A stretch of 64,000 nucleotides of DNA from Pantoea sp. CCBC3-3-1 (GCF_007981265.1 NZ_CP034363.1:1240001-1304000); one strand, 5' to 3'; counted from the stretch's first letter, positions 1 through 10,309 are shown. Notes: a model not told the origin generated them from the sequence alone. Program-made: numbers and translations.

Positions 1-2
1 TG

Positions 3-1169
3 CTTTCAGGTATTGGCTGGGGTGGATTGCTGCTGTTACGTCGGCTGCGCGTGCGCCATCTGGCTTTCCGGCTGGCGGTCAACCGGCTGCTGCGCCAGCC
101 CTGGACGACGCTCAGCCAGCTGTCGGCCTTTTCCTTATCCTTTATGCTGCTGGCGTTGCTGCTGGTGATGCGCGGCGATCTGCTGGATCGCTGGCAGCAG
201 CAGCTGCCGCCGGACAGCCCTAACTATTTTCTGCTCAACCTCACCCACGATCAGGTGCCGGAGGTGCAATCCTTCCTGCAACAGCACCAGGTTACGCCAC
301 AAACGTTTTATCCTGTTGCCAGAGTCCGCCTGACCAGTATCAATCATCAACCGGCAGATCCCTCGCAGGATAACGCGCTCAACCGTGAACTCAACCTGAC
401 TTCGCTTGCGCAGTTGCCCGACCATAATCCGCTGACGGCGGGACACTGGCCACCGGCAAAAGGAGAGGTCTCTATGGAAGAGGCGCTGGCGGGGCGGTTA
501 GGCGTGGGTCTCGGCGATACGCTGACCTTTACTGGTGATACGCAGGCGTTTTCCGCCACCATCACCAGTTTGAGAAAAGTAGACTGGGAAAGCCTGAAGC
601 CAAACTTTTTCTTTATTTTTCCACCTGGTGCGCTGGACGATCAGCCGCAAACCTGGCTGACCAGTTTTCGCGTGGATAACAATAGCGCGCTGCTGGCGCA
701 GTTAAATCGTCAGTTTCCGACGCTCAGCCTGCTGGATATTGGCAGCATTTTACAGCAAATAGGGCAGGTACTGACCCAGGTCAGTCAGGCGCTGGAAATT
801 ATGGTCGTGCTGGTCACCGCCTGTGGCGTCCTGCTGCTGCTGGCGCAGATTCAGGTCGGGATGCGCCAGCGCAGACAGGAGCTGGTGGTTTACAGGACGC
901 TTGGCGCCAGTAAAAAGCTGTTGCGGGGAACGCTATGGTGCGAATTTGCGCTTTTGGGAGCGGTTTCAGGCATTGCGGCTGCCACGGGCGCAGAAGCGGC
1001 ATTATGGGGATTACAGACGAAAGTTTTTGATTTCCCCTGGCAGCCGGATTATTTGTTATGGATTATTCTGCCAATAACGGGTGCGGTGCTACTTTCCCTT
1101 TGTGGTGGCTGGTTAGGGATCCGGTTACTGAAAGGAAATGCATTGTTTCGGGGCTATAACGCAGCGTAG
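3..1169 (+). CDS. ybbP: ABC transporter permease YbbP, C-terminal part (5' end outside window)
   Basis: The frame is open from the first bases, so this is the 3' portion of a longer gene; E. coli YbbP is about 800 residues and roughly 388 are present. The product is an FtsX-like integral membrane permease that would pair with the YbbA ATPase. Visible are a membrane segment near the start, a large periplasmic domain, and three terminal hydrophobic segments, the first followed by a basic cytoplasmic stretch with the family-typical 'YRTLGASKK'. The neighbouring purK cluster matches the enterobacterial order around ybbP. An intrinsic terminator follows directly. Confidence 0.85.
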   Translation, partial: LSGIGWGGLLLLRRLRVRHLAFRLAVNRLLRQPWTTLSQLSAFSLSFMLLALLLVMRGDLLDRWQQQLPPDSPNYFLLNLTHDQVPEVQSFLQQHQVTPQTFYPVARVRLTSINHQPADPSQDNALNRELNLTSLAQLPDHNPLTAGHWPPAKGEVSMEEALAGRLGVGLGDTLTFTGDTQAFSATITSLRKVDWESLKPNFFFIFPPGALDDQPQTWLTSFRVDNNSALLAQLNRQFPTLSLLDIGSILQQIGQVLTQVSQALEIMVVLVTACGVLLLLAQIQVGMRQRRQELVVYRTLGASKKLLRGTLWCEFALLGAVSGIAAATGAEAALWGLQTKVFDFPWQPDYLLWIILPITGAVLLSLCGGWLGIRLLKGNALFRGYNAA

Positions 1170-1172
1170 AAT

Positions 1173-1195
1173 AAAGGCCGGTTACGCCGGCCTTT
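1173..1195 (+). terminator. Intrinsic terminator after ybbP
   Basis: A perfect 9-bp stem (AAAGGCCGG / CCGGCCTTT) with loop TTACG starts four bases after the ybbP stop codon. The T-run is short, so efficiency is uncertain, but placement fits the end of the ybbP transcript. Confidence 0.7.
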
Positions 1196-1327
1196 ATCAT
1201 TGGCTTTTTTCGGTGATGCATTACCGCCAGGAAGCTCAGGTTGAAAAGAATTCATTCAGGATTGGTGTATTTTTTGGCGGGCTAATGATAAAGGTGTTGT
1301 ATAACGTATAACAGGGAAATATCTTAA

Positions 1328-1987
1328 ATGTTAGATTTGCTGGATATAAAATATCGTTTCCTCACTGAATTGAAATCAAATGAACTTTTTACGTTAAGAA
1401 AAAAAGTGTTTAAAGATCGCCTTAACTGGATGGTGAAAAGTGAAAACAATATGGAGTTTGATGAATACGATAATCATCATACCGCCTACATCTTTGGCGT
1501 CTACCACGAGCGTTGCGTTTGCAGCCTTCGTTTTATAGAAATTAAATATCCCAATATGATTACCGGTACATTCAAATCCTGGTTTGATAACGTTGAACTG
1601 CCTGAGGGTAATTATGTTGAGGCCAGCCGATTATTTATAGATAAAGAGCGGGTTAACGCACTTGAGTTACGCCAGCAACCGGTGAGCGCTCTGCTTTTTC
1701 TTTCAATGATCAACTATGCACGTCATTACAAATATGAAGGGATTTATGCGGTTGTCAGTAATCCGATGTATCGCATTTTCAGGCAGTCGGGCTGGGATAT
1801 TTCTGTGGTAAAACAGGGGGTTTCTGAAAAGCAGGAAAGTATCTGGCTCATCTTTATGCCGATTGACGATGATAATCAGCGCACGTTGATTGAGCGGGTA
1901 AAACTGAAGGCACCCGGGTTAAATATCAAGCTGGATGCCTGGCCACTGTCAATCCCCGTCAGTGAGAACCGGCCTGATAAGCTGTAG
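1328..1987 (+). CDS. luxI: Acyl-homoserine-lactone synthase (LuxI family, EsaI-like)
   Basis: It makes N-acyl-homoserine lactone signals from S-adenosylmethionine and acyl-ACP. The 219 residues align with EsaI from the first codon. The conserved family residues are at their expected places: R24, F28, W34, D45, D48, R68, and E98/R101 in 'VEASR'. The strand that in EsaI carries T140 ('IYTIVS') reads 'IYAVVS' here, so the threonine tied to 3-oxo-acyl preference is alanine; this suggests an unsubstituted acyl chain (inference). The 3' end overlaps the convergent luxR by 39 bp, as in esaI/esaR-type loci. Host genes on both sides are more GC-rich, consistent with an accessory insertion between ybbP and purK. 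Confidence 0.95.
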   Translation: MLDLLDIKYRFLTELKSNELFTLRKKVFKDRLNWMVKSENNMEFDEYDNHHTAYIFGVYHERCVCSLRFIEIKYPNMITGTFKSWFDNVELPEGNYVEASRLFIDKERVNALELRQQPVSALLFLSMINYARHYKYEGIYAVVSNPMYRIFRQSGWDISVVKQGVSEKQESIWLIFMPIDDDNQRTLIERVKLKAPGLNIKLDAWPLSIPVSENRPDKL

Positions 1988-2692
1988 TTCAATACTGAGC
2001 CTGATGGCATGCTTCATATTGGTAACGCCAAGCTTCTTCACCGCGTTACCAATATGGTATTTTACGGTAGTCAGCTTTATTCCCAGTATCAATGCAATTT
2101 CCTGATAAGATTTTCCGACGCTGGCCCAGTAGATAATTTCATTTTCACGTTTTGAAAATATCTCACGGGTATTCATTTCTTCAAATTCTGACTTCCGGGA
2201 TTGCTCCTGATACAGCGTGGTCATTTTTTCATGTGTGGTAATTAACAACATCTGAAGTTTATCTTTGTTATTCTGAATTATTTCTTCAATGTTATCATCA
2301 CAATGCTCATCCATCATAATTGACAGGACAACAAGATTGTTATTCTGATCGTGCAGCGTAAAGGTATAGCCATTAATGATGTTATGATTGCGTGCCATAT
2401 CAAACAGCTTAGGAACCTTAACGCCTTTGTTCAGCATAATATTCTCATCCCATGAGAAGGGAGAGACGCGATAAAGCGCTGTTATTAACACAGGGTCGAT
2501 AAACTGGAAGTTATTTTCCTTATAAACTTCAAACCATTCCTGCCGATTTGAAATAATACAAAAATCAGCCGGGTTGCGCTTACTCATGATCGCATAGGCG
2601 TATTTAATATTATTAAATTGCAGCAGTTTTCTCTCCAGGTAATCCTGTATGGAGGAATTGATCAACATATTACCAAAAAACAATTTAGACAT
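1949..2692 (-). CDS. luxR: LuxR-family quorum-sensing regulator (EsaR-like)
   Basis: A 247-residue AHL-responsive transcription factor: an autoinducer-binding domain (about 1-170, with the W-Y-D-type pocket region 'FSWDENI') and a C-terminal GerE helix-turn-helix (about 180-245, 'FSKRENEIIYWASVGKSY', then 'TTVKYHIGNAVKKLGV'). The start at 2692 matches the EsaR N-terminus and has AGGGAG seven bases upstream; an ATG 39 bases earlier is less likely. EsaR-type proteins bind DNA without ligand and are released by AHL, so this may be a repressor (inference). It is convergent with, and overlaps, the synthase gene. Confidence 0.92.
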   Translation of the reverse strand: MSKLFFGNMLINSSIQDYLERKLLQFNNIKYAYAIMSKRNPADFCIISNRQEWFEVYKENNFQFIDPVLITALYRVSPFSWDENIMLNKGVKVPKLFDMARNHNIINGYTFTLHDQNNNLVVLSIMMDEHCDDNIEEIIQNNKDKLQMLLITTHEKMTTLYQEQSRKSEFEEMNTREIFSKRENEIIYWASVGKSYQEIALILGIKLTTVKYHIGNAVKKLGVTNMKHAIRLSIELQLIRPVLTDGD

Positions 2693-3113
2693 GTCATTAT
2701 CTCCCTGAGAAAGTGAGGCTTCCATCGTCAATCCCTGACTCTACCATGCTTTGCAAACCAAGCCTATGGCTACACATCACTAAAACTTGTCAATTTGAGT
2801 CAAATCTGCTCTGAAAGTTCAAATAATAGCCGGCAGTAAAATGCGAATGCGGTTTAGGTAAAGATCGACGTGAAGCAGCACCCGAAAAGGTGAGGAAAGA
2901 GAGAAGATGCGGAGAGCAGGGATAACCAGTTCCTGGCGGAAACAACGTTAATGGTGAAAAAATCTAACGTAATTATCCTTACTGCCTGGAGCTGGTTCCC
3001 TTGGTGTTGGCAAACAAAACTTCTAATTACTTAATAGTACTATGTATTTCTTATTGTGTTCGCCGATACAATACGACTTTCACTCCAGAAATGATAGCCA
3101 TACTTAAGTACAG
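2693..3113. other. Intergenic stretch between luxR and purK
   Basis: About 420 bp without a convincing gene. It must hold the luxR promoter on the minus strand and the end of the purEK transcript. It is AT-rich, with a short palindrome ATAGTACTAT near 3036-3045 that is only vaguely lux-box-like. No terminator or RNA gene was recognised. Confidence 0.5.
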
Positions 3114-4193
3114 TTAAGCACTGTCCTTTTTCAGATGAGTGATTGCCCAGGCTATACCGCTGGCATAATCTGTCGGCAGCAGCGGGACTAAATCGTTCAG
3201 CGCAGCTTGTAGGGCCTCGACGCTGACATCATTAAGATTCAGGTGGCCTACCTTACGGCCAGGACGAACCTCTTTCTCATACCAGTGAGGGCGTACCAAC
3301 GGCTGATTAAGCCATGCCACGTTGAATGCGGTACCAATCAAATTCACCATTACTGAGGGCGTGCTCACCACAGGTTTCGGCAGAGGCAGATCGAGAATAG
3401 CGCGCAGATGCAGCTCAAACTGGCTGATGGAAGCGCCGTTTTGCGTCCAGTGTCCGCTGTTGTGTACCCGCGGTGCCAGTTCGTTGATGAGTAAGCCTTC
3501 TGGCACAACGAAACATTCCATCGCCATCACGCCTACATAGTTCAGCTCGTGCATAATGGCCGAAAGCATACTTTCAGCTTGCTTCTGTCGCGCAGCATCG
3601 GCTTCTGGCAGCACAACACTGGTACGCAGAATGCCATCCTGATGCAAATTGTGCGTCAGCGGATAAAACACGGTGCTGCCATCGTGCCCGCGTGCACCTA
3701 CCAGCGACACCTCGCCAGAGAAGTTAATTCCCTGCTCTACAATGCATTCGCCATAGCAATCAGCAGGGAGGGAATCGGTCTCATGCGCACGCAGTCGCCA
3801 TTGTCCCCGGCCATCGTAGCCGCCGGTGCGGCGCTTAACGATAGCCAGTTCGCCCAGGCGGGCAAAAACCTGCGGCCATTCTGCTCCGTCGGCCAGCAGT
3901 TGCCATGGCGCGGTAGCAAGTCCTAACCGATCCAGCAGCTGCTTTTGCGTCAGGCGGTCGGCCAGACGGGGGAAGATATCGCGGTTAACAAAGGCGGTGT
4001 GGCTTGCCAGCTCGCGGGTCAGCGCGGTTTCAGGCCAGCGCTCGATTTCTGCTGTGATTACGCTCTGCTGAATGGGGAGGGCTTCTGGCTCGGCATCCAG
4101 GCCGACAGGATAAACGGCGATACCCAGCGGCTCACCCGCCTGGCGTAGCATCCGGCCCAGCTGGCCATTTCCTAATACGCAAACCGGCTTCAT
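3114..4193 (-). CDS. purK: 5-(carboxyamino)imidazole ribonucleotide synthase PurK
   Basis: An ATP-grasp enzyme of de novo purine synthesis that carboxylates AIR to N5-CAIR. The 359 residues open with '[15 protein letters not shown]', the family's nucleotide-binding start. The ATP-grasp segments '[15 protein letters not shown]' and '[14 protein letters not shown]' are complete, and length is normal. It is the second gene of purEK: its ATG overlaps the purE stop by four bases (ATGA), implying translational coupling. Confidence 0.97.
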   Translation of the reverse strand: MKPVCVLGNGQLGRMLRQAGEPLGIAVYPVGLDAEPEALPIQQSVITAEIERWPETALTRELASHTAFVNRDIFPRLADRLTQKQLLDRLGLATAPWQLLADGAEWPQVFARLGELAIVKRRTGGYDGRGQWRLRAHETDSLPADCYGECIVEQGINFSGEVSLVGARGHDGSTVFYPLTHNLHQDGILRTSVVLPEADAARQKQAESMLSAIMHELNYVGVMAMECFVVPEGLLINELAPRVHNSGHWTQNGASISQFELHLRAILDLPLPKPVVSTPSVMVNLIGTAFNVAWLNQPLVRPHWYEKEVRPGRKVGHLNLNDVSVEALQAALNDLVPLLPTDYASGIAWAITHLKKDSA

Positions 4194-4699
4194 GCTTCCT
4201 CCCGCGGATCCGGGTTATTCAACACGTCATCGGTCTGTGCCTGACGCCAGTTCGCCAACCGACCTGCCAGATCTGCATCGTGCAGCGCCAGAATCTGTGT
4301 CGCCAGCAGGGCTGCATTAGCCGCGCCCGCCTTACCAATTGCCAGTGTGCCTACCGGAATGCCGCGTGGCATTTGCACGATAGAATACAGGCTGTCGACG
4401 CCGCTTAGCGCTGCGCTCTGTACCGGCACGCCCAGTACCGGCACCAGCGTTTTAGCGGCCAGCATGCCCGGCAGATGCGCTGCGCCGCCGGCACCTGCGA
4501 TAATCACGTCGAAGCCGTTCTCTGCGGCCTGCTCGGCAAAGCTAAACAGCTTATCCGGCGTACGGTGCGCTGAAACCACTTCGCAATGAAAAGGAACAGC
4601 CAGGCTGGTGAGAATTTCCGCGGCAAATTGCAGGGTTGCCCAGTCACTTTTGGATCCCATAACAATAGCAATGCGGGCCGGTGCGGCGTTGGAAGACAT
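4190..4699 (-). CDS. purE: N5-CAIR mutase PurE
   Basis: It converts N5-CAIR to CAIR, the step after PurK. Starting at 4699 gives 169 residues, equal to E. coli PurE, and begins '[20 protein letters not shown]'; a start 27 bases upstream would add a non-conserved extension. The signature 'SAHRTPD' and '[12 protein letters not shown]' loops are intact. A PurR-like operator lies about 95 bp upstream of the start, so purine repression of purEK is likely. Confidence 0.97.
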   Translation of the reverse strand: MSSNAAPARIAIVMGSKSDWATLQFAAEILTSLAVPFHCEVVSAHRTPDKLFSFAEQAAENGFDVIIAGAGGAAHLPGMLAAKTLVPVLGVPVQSAALSGVDSLYSIVQMPRGIPVGTLAIGKAGAANAALLATQILALHDADLAGRLANWRQAQTDDVLNNPDPREEA

Positions 4700-4792
4700 G
4701 CGGGTCTGACTCCTGTGATTGTACATACGTCATCTGCCAGCCTGCTGGCCGCCAGATGGGAAGGAGAGAGAGAATATCATGACTGTGGGGCC

Positions 4793-4808
4793 AGGAAAAC
4801 GTTTGCTC
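4793..4808 (-). promoter_or_regulatory. PurR operator upstream of purEK
   Basis: On the minus strand the site reads GAGCAAACGTTTTCCT, a close match to the PurR box ACGCAAACGTTTTCGT centred on AACGTT. It lies between lpxH and purE in the purE promoter region. Confidence 0.75.
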
Positions 4809-4845
4809 TGGCCTTAAACGCGGCTTATAACGACTTTTCGCCGGC

Positions 4846-5571
4846 TCAGAAGGGAAAGGAAATCAGTCGGGTTTCGTTCTCACTGACCCGAATCATTGAC
4901 CCTTCACTGTGCCAGGCACCGAGCACAATGCGTTCTGCTGGCTGGTTATCAACCCTAAGCTGATGAACCGCCGGGCGATGGGTGTGGCCGTGGATCAGGC
5001 AGCGTACCTGATGGCGAGCCATGGTGTCCTGAACGGCGGCGGCATTGACATCCATAATGGTGAAATCTTTGCTGCTGTTAGCCTGCTTGCTGCCCGCCCG
5101 CATTTTTAGCGCAATGCGTTGACGAATAAACAGAGGCAATAAAAGAAACAGTTTTTGCAGCCAGGGCTGATGTACTTTGCGACGGAAGCGCTGATAGCCT
5201 TCGTCGTCGGTACAAAGCGTATCGCCATGCATGATCAAAATCCGTTGTCCGTGGATTTCCAGCACCTGCTCTTCCGGCAGCAGCGTCATCCCGCTGGCGG
5301 CGGCAAAGCGTTTGCCCAGCAAAAAATCACGGTTGCCGTGGATAAAATAACAGGGGATGTTGAGCGGCTGTAATTCACGTAATGCGGCGGCTATTTCAGC
5401 GTGAAGCGGATCGGGATCGTCATCGCCGATCCAGGCTTCAAACAGATCGCCGAGAATATATAACGCCTCGGCCTGCCGCGCATCACGCCGTAAAAAAGCA
5501 AGAAAACCGGCAGTAATTGCCGGTTCTTCTGCACACAGATGCAAATCTGCGATAAACAGCGTGTGAGACAT
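4846..5571 (-). CDS. lpxH: UDP-2,3-diacylglucosamine diphosphatase LpxH
   Basis: A peripheral inner-membrane pyrophosphatase of lipid A synthesis that cleaves UDP-2,3-diacylglucosamine to lipid X and UMP. The 241 residues show the calcineurin-like metal motifs in order: 'FIADLHL', '[11 protein letters not shown]', 'GNRDF', 'MHGDTLC' and 'IHGHTHRP'. Length and start ('[12 protein letters not shown]') are standard. Its ATG overlaps the ppiB stop by one base, so the two are probably co-transcribed. Confidence 0.97.
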   Translation of the reverse strand: MSHTLFIADLHLCAEEPAITAGFLAFLRRDARQAEALYILGDLFEAWIGDDDPDPLHAEIAAALRELQPLNIPCYFIHGNRDFLLGKRFAAASGMTLLPEEQVLEIHGQRILIMHGDTLCTDDEGYQRFRRKVHQPWLQKLFLLLPLFIRQRIALKMRAGSKQANSSKDFTIMDVNAAAVQDTMARHQVRCLIHGHTHRPAVHQLRVDNQPAERIVLGAWHSEGSMIRVSENETRLISFPF

Positions 5572-6065
5572 TATTCGCTGACGGTGACTTTCTGGATCAC
5601 AACGTCATCTTTTGGCACGTCCTGATGCATGCCGCTGCGGCCTGTTGCCACGGCTTTGATCTTCTCAACCACGTCCATGCCTTCCACAACTTCTGCGAAC
5701 ACGCAGTAACCCCAGCCTTGCAGGCTTTCGTCACGGAAATTCAGGAAGTCGTTGTCGGCTACGTTAATGAAGAACTGTGCAGTTGCAGAGTGAGGCGCCT
5801 GAGTACGGGCCATCGCCAGCGTACCTTTGGTGTTCTTCAGGCCATTGTTCGCTTCGTTACGGATCTCTTCTTTCGTTGCTTTCTGCGCCATGCCCGGCTC
5901 AAAGCCGCCGCCCTGGATCATAAAGCCGTTGATCACACGGTGGAAAATGGTGTTGTCGTAGAAACCTTCACGGCAGTAATCCAGGAAGTTTTTAACAGTG
6001 GCTGGCGCTTTATCATCAAAAGTTTTGATAACGATATCGCCATGGTTAGTCTGGAAAGTGACCAT
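5571..6065 (-). CDS. ppiB: Cytoplasmic peptidyl-prolyl cis-trans isomerase B
   Basis: A 164-residue cyclophilin that catalyses prolyl isomerisation. It has no signal peptide, which fits cytoplasmic PpiB and not periplasmic PpiA. The active-site stretch '[15 protein letters not shown]' and '[10 protein letters not shown]' are intact. It is divergent from cysS across a 233-bp region that must hold both promoters. Confidence 0.97.
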   Translation of the reverse strand: MVTFQTNHGDIVIKTFDDKAPATVKNFLDYCREGFYDNTIFHRVINGFMIQGGGFEPGMAQKATKEEIRNEANNGLKNTKGTLAMARTQAPHSATAQFFINVADNDFLNFRDESLQGWGYCVFAEVVEGMDVVEKIKAVATGRSGMHQDVPKDDVVIQKVTVSE

Positions 6066-6298
6066 ATTCTCATCCTGTCAAGGTTGAAGGGTTTAGATTG
6101 CGTCGCCGTCGGCGCTCACGCAGGCGCACGACCGCTATAGATAGAGGGCTTTTATATCACAAAAAGTGATGATGAGTCAGTATCGCCGCATAAACGGAGG
6201 CAGGCATAGCCTTGCTTTGCGTGGCGGTTACGTTAACAATACGGCAGAATATGAGTTTCACTCGCTAACGTCGCACACGCTAAAAACGGAATGTCTCA

Positions 6299-7687
6299 AT
6301 GCTTAAGATTTTTAATACCCTGAGTCGTCAAAAAGAGGAATTTAAACCTATTCATGCTGGCAGTGTTGGCATGTACGTGTGTGGCATTACCGTTTACGAC
6401 CTCTGTCACATCGGCCATGGACGTACTTTTGTGGCTTTTGACGTCGTGGCGCGTTACCTGCGTTACCTGGGATATTCGCTGAAATATGTGCGTAATATCA
6501 CTGATATCGACGATAAGATCATCAAACGTGCCAATGAAAATGGCGAAAGCGTCGAAGCACTGACCAACCGAATGATTGCCGAAATGCATGCGGATTTCGC
6601 TGCGCTGAATATTCTGCCGCCGGACCTGGAACCTCGTGCCACGCGCCATATCAGTGAAATCGTTGAACTGGTGGCTAAGCTGATCGATCGCGATCATGCG
6701 TATGTCGCCAGCAACGGCGACGTAATGTTTTCTGTTGCCAGCGATCCCGATTACGGTTTGCTGTCGCGCCAGGATCTTGAACAGCTTCAGGCGGGTGCGC
6801 GCGTGGAAGTGGCGGCAGACGTAAAACGCAATCCAATGGACTTCGTGCTGTGGAAGATGTCGAAAGCCGATGAGCCGAGCTGGCCATCGCCGTGGGGCGC
6901 GGGCCGTCCGGGCTGGCATATTGAATGTTCAGCGATGAACTGCAAGCAGCTGGGTGAGCATTTCGATATTCACGGCGGCGGTTCTGATTTGATGTTCCCC
7001 CATCATGAAAACGAAATCGCGCAGTCTTCCTGTGCGCACGATGGCCCTTACGTCAATTACTGGATGCACTCCGGCATGGTGATGGTTGACCGTGAGAAGA
7101 TGTCTAAATCGCTGAACAACTTCTTTACCGTGCGTGATGTACTGGAATATTTCGACGCGGAAACCGTGCGTTATTTCCTGATGTCCGGGCACTATCGTAG
7201 CCAGCTGAACTACGGTGAAGATAACCTGAAGCAGGCGCGTTCTGCGCTGGAGCGTCTCTATACTGCGCTGCGTAATACGGACGCCAATGCAGAAGCCACT
7301 GGCGGCGAAGCGTTTGAAACGCGTTTCCGTGAGGCGATGGACGACGACTTCAACACGCCGGAAGCTTACTCTGCGCTGTTTGATATGGCTCGCGAAGTGA
7401 ACCGGCTGAAAACGGAAGACAGGGCGGCGGCCAACGGCCTCGCGGCGAAACTGCGTCAGCTGGCTGGCGTGCTGGGTCTGCTGGAACAGGATCCTGAGCA
7501 GTTCCTGCAAAGCGGCGCGCAGGGGAATGATGATGAGGTCGCTGAAATCGAAGCGCTGATTAAAATGCGCCTGGATGCACGTAAAGAGAAAAACTGGGCT
7601 CAGGCGGATCTTGCGCGCGACAAGCTGGTCGAGATGGGGATCGTACTTGAAGACGGTCCACAGGGGACCAGCTGGCGTCGTAAATAA
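6299..7687 (+). CDS. cysS: Cysteinyl-tRNA synthetase
   Basis: A class I aminoacyl-tRNA synthetase charging tRNA-Cys. The 462 residues have the HIGH motif in 'LCHIGHGRT', zinc-site residues C28 ('VCGITVYD') and 'HIECSAM...HENEIAQS', and the KMSKS loop ('[10 protein letters not shown]'). Length is that of E. coli CysS. It is followed by a strong terminator. Confidence 0.98.
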   Translation: MLKIFNTLSRQKEEFKPIHAGSVGMYVCGITVYDLCHIGHGRTFVAFDVVARYLRYLGYSLKYVRNITDIDDKIIKRANENGESVEALTNRMIAEMHADFAALNILPPDLEPRATRHISEIVELVAKLIDRDHAYVASNGDVMFSVASDPDYGLLSRQDLEQLQAGARVEVAADVKRNPMDFVLWKMSKADEPSWPSPWGAGRPGWHIECSAMNCKQLGEHFDIHGGGSDLMFPHHENEIAQSSCAHDGPYVNYWMHSGMVMVDREKMSKSLNNFFTVRDVLEYFDAETVRYFLMSGHYRSQLNYGEDNLKQARSALERLYTALRNTDANAEATGGEAFETRFREAMDDDFNTPEAYSALFDMAREVNRLKTEDRAAANGLAAKLRQLAGVLGLLEQDPEQFLQSGAQGNDDEVAEIEALIKMRLDARKEKNWAQADLARDKLVEMGIVLEDGPQGTSWRRK

Positions 7688-7698
7688 GCCAAAAAATT

Positions 7699-7728
7699 TC
7701 AGGAGCCGAGTGGCTCCTGAATTATTTT
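7699..7728 (+). terminator. Intrinsic terminator after cysS
   Basis: Perfect 9-bp stem TCAGGAGCC / GGCTCCTGA with loop GAGT, followed by AATTATTTT, starting 11 bases after the cysS stop. Confidence 0.85.
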
Positions 7729-7792
7729 AGCGCTGGCGTCGCACTTTTATTTACTGGCGGCGCAGCTTTCAAAGTGCAGCCTGCCGCTGGCT

Positions 7793-8005
7793 TTATTCAG
7801 CGACGGTGATGCTGTTGCCATCAAAGTTAACGGTTTGACCCGCAACGATTTTGCAGCGTTTACGGGTTTCCACTTTACCGTCCACCGTTACCTGGCCGTC
7901 CGCGATTGCGTCTTTCGCCGCGCCGCCGCTTTCTACCCAACCTTCCAGCTTCAGCAGATCGCATAAATCGACGTGGGCATGTTTACCCAAAGAAAAAGTT
8001 GCCAT
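7793..8005 (-). CDS. ybcJ: S4-like RNA-binding protein YbcJ
   Basis: A 70-residue protein with one S4-like RNA-binding fold: 'LCDLLKLEGWVESGGAAK' followed by 'GQVTVDGKVETRKRCKI', the usual pattern of this family. The exact role is not established. It starts one base inside the folD stop codon and is presumably co-transcribed with folD, as in E. coli. Confidence 0.93.
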   Translation of the reverse strand: MATFSLGKHAHVDLCDLLKLEGWVESGGAAKDAIADGQVTVDGKVETRKRCKIVAGQTVNFDGNSITVAE

Positions 8006-8871
8006 TATTGTACTGCTCCATCATGAAATTCTTCGCAGGCTTGCAGGGTATTCTGAATCAGCGTCGCCACGGTCATTGGGCCAACGCCGCCTGGAACCGG
8101 CGTAATATAAGCTGCCCGCTCGGAAGCTGCAGCAAAATCTACGTCGCCGACCACTTTACCGCTTTCCAGACGGTTGATACCCACATCAATCACGATTGCG
8201 CCAGGCTTAATCCAGTCGCCAGGAATAAAGTTAGGCTTACCTACTGCAACCACCAGCAGGTCGGCATGCTCAATATGATGACGCAGATCTTTGGTAAAAC
8301 GGTGCGTCACCGTTGTTGTGCAACCTGCCAGTAGCAGTTCCATGCTCATTGGGCGGCCCACGATATTTGATGCGCCAACCACCACGGCGTTCAGGCCGAA
8401 GGTGTCAATATTATAACGCTCGAGCAGCGTAACGATGCCGCGAGGTGTGCACGGACGCAGTTTAGGCGCGCGCTGGCAAAGGCGACCCACGTTATAAGGA
8501 TGGAAACCGTCGACATCTTTCGATGGCGCGATACGCTCCAGCACTTTAACGTTATCAATACCTGCCGGAAGCGGCAGCTGAACCAGAATGCCATCGATTG
8601 CGCCATCGTTATTCAGCTTGTCAATCAGCTCCAGCAGTTCTGCTTCGCTGGTCGACGCGGGTAAATCATATGAGCGGGAGATAAAGCCGACTTCTTCACA
8701 GGCACGGCGCTTACTGCCAACATAAATCTGCGAAGCCGGGTTTTCACCCACTAACACTACCGCCAGGCCGGGGGCGCGTTTACCCGCTGCCAAACGCTGC
8801 TGCACTTTCCCGGCAACCTCAAGGCGCACCTGCTGCGCAATCGTTTTACCGTCTATAATCTTTGCTGCCAT
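8005..8871 (-). CDS. folD: Methylenetetrahydrofolate dehydrogenase/cyclohydrolase FolD
   Basis: A bifunctional one-carbon enzyme interconverting 5,10-methylene-THF and 10-formyl-THF. The 288 residues include the catalytic lysine region '[14 protein letters not shown]', the loop '[10 protein letters not shown]', the Rossmann segment '[12 protein letters not shown]' and the signature '[10 protein letters not shown]'. Complete and of normal length. folD next to argU is also the DLP12 attachment neighbourhood in E. coli. Confidence 0.98.
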   Translation of the reverse strand: MAAKIIDGKTIAQQVRLEVAGKVQQRLAAGKRAPGLAVVLVGENPASQIYVGSKRRACEEVGFISRSYDLPASTSEAELLELIDKLNNDGAIDGILVQLPLPAGIDNVKVLERIAPSKDVDGFHPYNVGRLCQRAPKLRPCTPRGIVTLLERYNIDTFGLNAVVVGASNIVGRPMSMELLLAGCTTTVTHRFTKDLRHHIEHADLLVVAVGKPNFIPGDWIKPGAIVIDVGINRLESGKVVGDVDFAAASERAAYITPVPGGVGPMTVATLIQNTLQACEEFHDGAVQ

Positions 8872-9008
8872 CAGAGAGGGGATCCATCTGGGTTAGTTGA
8901 AACGGAGTATGCGGTCTATTTTGTCAGAAGCGGACGCCGCTGTCAGGCACAGATTCGGCGCTGGCTGCTTAATAGTGCAGCAATAGAATGACCTGGTAAG
9001 CAAAATCG

Positions 9009-9036
9009 TTGACTCGACCGCTTCGCACCGTATAAT
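9009..9036 (+). promoter_or_regulatory. Promoter of tRNA-Arg
   Basis: TTGACT at 9009-9014, a 16-bp spacer and a perfect TATAAT at 9031-9036, followed by a GC-rich discriminator (TCGACCC). This is typical of stringently controlled tRNA promoters and lies 18 bp before the tRNA. Confidence 0.85.
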
Positions 9037-9053
9037 TCGACCCAGTTCCCAAT

Positions 9054-9130
9054 GCGCCCTTAGCTCAGTTGGATAGAGCACCGGCCTTCTAAGCCGTAGG
9101 TCACAGGTTCGAATCCTGTAGGGCGTACCA
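9054..9130 (+). tRNA. argU: tRNA-Arg (anticodon UCU)
   Basis: A 77-nt tRNA with encoded CCA. The acceptor stem GCGCCCT pairs with AGGGCGT (first pair G-U), the D arm is TAGCTCAGTTGGATAGAGC, anticodon TCT is at 9088-9090, and the T loop is GTTCGAATC. It corresponds to E. coli argU, which reads rare AGA codons. The prophage is integrated here: bases 9086-9132 recur at 54658-54704, so the gene stays whole after insertion. Confidence 0.97.
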
Positions 9131-9132
9131 TT
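9086..9132 (+). repeat. attL core (47-bp direct repeat in tRNA-Arg)
   Basis: The stretch from CTTCTAAG (anticodon loop) through the 3' CCA and two T bases is identical to 54658-54704. Flanking bases differ on both sides. It marks the left end of the prophage. Confidence 0.95.
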
Positions 9133-9145
9133 ACTTTTCAATAGC

Positions 9146-10309
9146 TTACGCTAGTTTCAATCCCACCTGATTTCCGCCTTGTGTCGTATTTGTGTCGTCA
9201 CTCCCCAAAAGTGAGTCAATTTTACGCGCATGCTCGGTCAAATGGTTCGGTGCGAGATGCGCATACCGGCGCACCATTTCTATCGACTCCCAGCCACCCA
9301 TTTCCTGTAAAGCAGAAAGCGGAACGCCGGACTGTATCAGCCAGCTCGCCCAGGTGTGTCGCAGATCGTGAAAACGGAAATCCTCAATCCCGGCCCGCTT
9401 GAGTGCCAGGCGCCATGACGTGTTATCATCACGTCGCATCTTCCTGACAGCGGCCGTTTTCGTTCCATCGTGTCTGGTGGCCGCTTTGGTGTGGACAAAC
9501 ACCCATCGGGAATGCTTCCCTATCTGCTCCTTCAGTACCCTGCACGCCGTATCATTCAGAGCCACGCCAATAGCCTTGCCCGCTTTGGCGTTCTCTGGAT
9601 TTATCCAGGCTACCTTCCTTTGCATATCCACCTGAGTCCATTCCAGATCGATGATGTTTGACCTGCGCAGGCCGGTAGAAAGCGCAAACACGATTACCGG
9701 CCTGATGCTGTCCGGAGCACAGTCAATGAGCCTGTTCGCTTCTTCCCGGGTCAGCCAGCGTATCCTTTTGCTGATCGGCTTCTTCGTTTTAATAACCGGT
9801 GCCGTTTTTATCCACCCCCATTCATTTGCCGCGGCGCGTAACAGCGATCGCATGAATGAAAGGTAATGGCTTCTGGTTCCTGCGCTGACCGGCTTATCCT
9901 TGAAATCCGGCACGGGCTTCCCATCCCGTAATGCCGCGTCACGCTGAACTTCCCATTTTCGGCGGTGATTGCGGTTCACCATCTTGCTGACGATCTTCTG
10001 TATTTCCTCGCCTGTGATGGTGGATATGTCCCGGCCCGAGAAATGCCCGACGAAGAACTCCATCTTTACCTTGTCATCGTCAAGGCTGCGCTTATGCTCT
10101 TTTTCGTCCAGCCAGCGCAGACAGGCATCCTCAAACGTCCGTGTCGGTAAATCTCCAATCTCATCGACCCGCCAGGCCTCCGCCTTTAGCTTGTCGTGAA
10201 GCTCTAAGGCCTGCTTCTTGTCCGCAGTGCCAAGCGAGCGCCTAACTCTTTTGCCTGCCGGGGTAAAGAAATGACAGTGCCATACTCCGCCTCTGAGGGT
10301 GATTGACAT
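9146..10309 (-). CDS. int: Phage tyrosine-recombinase integrase
   Basis: It catalyses site-specific recombination between phage attP and the tRNA-Arg site. The 387 residues have a short N-terminal arm-binding domain, a SAM-like core-binding domain (about 60-165) and a catalytic domain with '[14 protein letters not shown]' (first Arg), '[10 protein letters not shown]' (His-x-x-Arg), '[15 protein letters not shown]' (W and nucleophilic Tyr). The 3' end carries tandem arm-type sites (9180-9198). The 5' end overlaps the upstream excisionase-like gene by 106 bp, as int/xis overlap in lambda. Confidence 0.95.
   Translation of the reverse strand: MSITLRGGVWHCHFFTPAGKRVRRSLGTADKKQALELHDKLKAEAWRVDEIGDLPTRTFEDACLRWLDEKEHKRSLDDDKVKMEFFVGHFSGRDISTITGEEIQKIVSKMVNRNHRRKWEVQRDAALRDGKPVPDFKDKPVSAGTRSHYLSFMRSLLRAAANEWGWIKTAPVIKTKKPISKRIRWLTREEANRLIDCAPDSIRPVIVFALSTGLRRSNIIDLEWTQVDMQRKVAWINPENAKAGKAIGVALNDTACRVLKEQIGKHSRWVFVHTKAATRHDGTKTAAVRKMRRDDNTSWRLALKRAGIEDFRFHDLRHTWASWLIQSGVPLSALQEMGGWESIEMVRRYAHLAPNHLTEHARKIDSLLGSDDTNTTQGGNQVGLKLA
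9180..9198 (+). repeat. Integrase arm-type sites, left side (two direct repeats)
   Basis: TGTGTCGT occurs at 9180-9187 and 9191-9198, eleven bases apart. The same motif recurs at the opposite end of the prophage (54524-54596), so these are probably arm sites bound by the N-terminal domain of Int. They lie inside the int coding region. Confidence 0.6.

Noticed and set aside
3036..3045. Possible lux box ATAGTACTAT between luxR and purK
   Set aside because: Only the centre is palindromic, the flanks do not match known lux boxes, and it is about 340 bp from the luxR start.
8893..9141. Open frame of 82 aa on the minus strand across tRNA-Arg
   Set aside because: It runs antisense through the tRNA and the attachment core; the apparent peptide is a common false gene call at tRNA sites.
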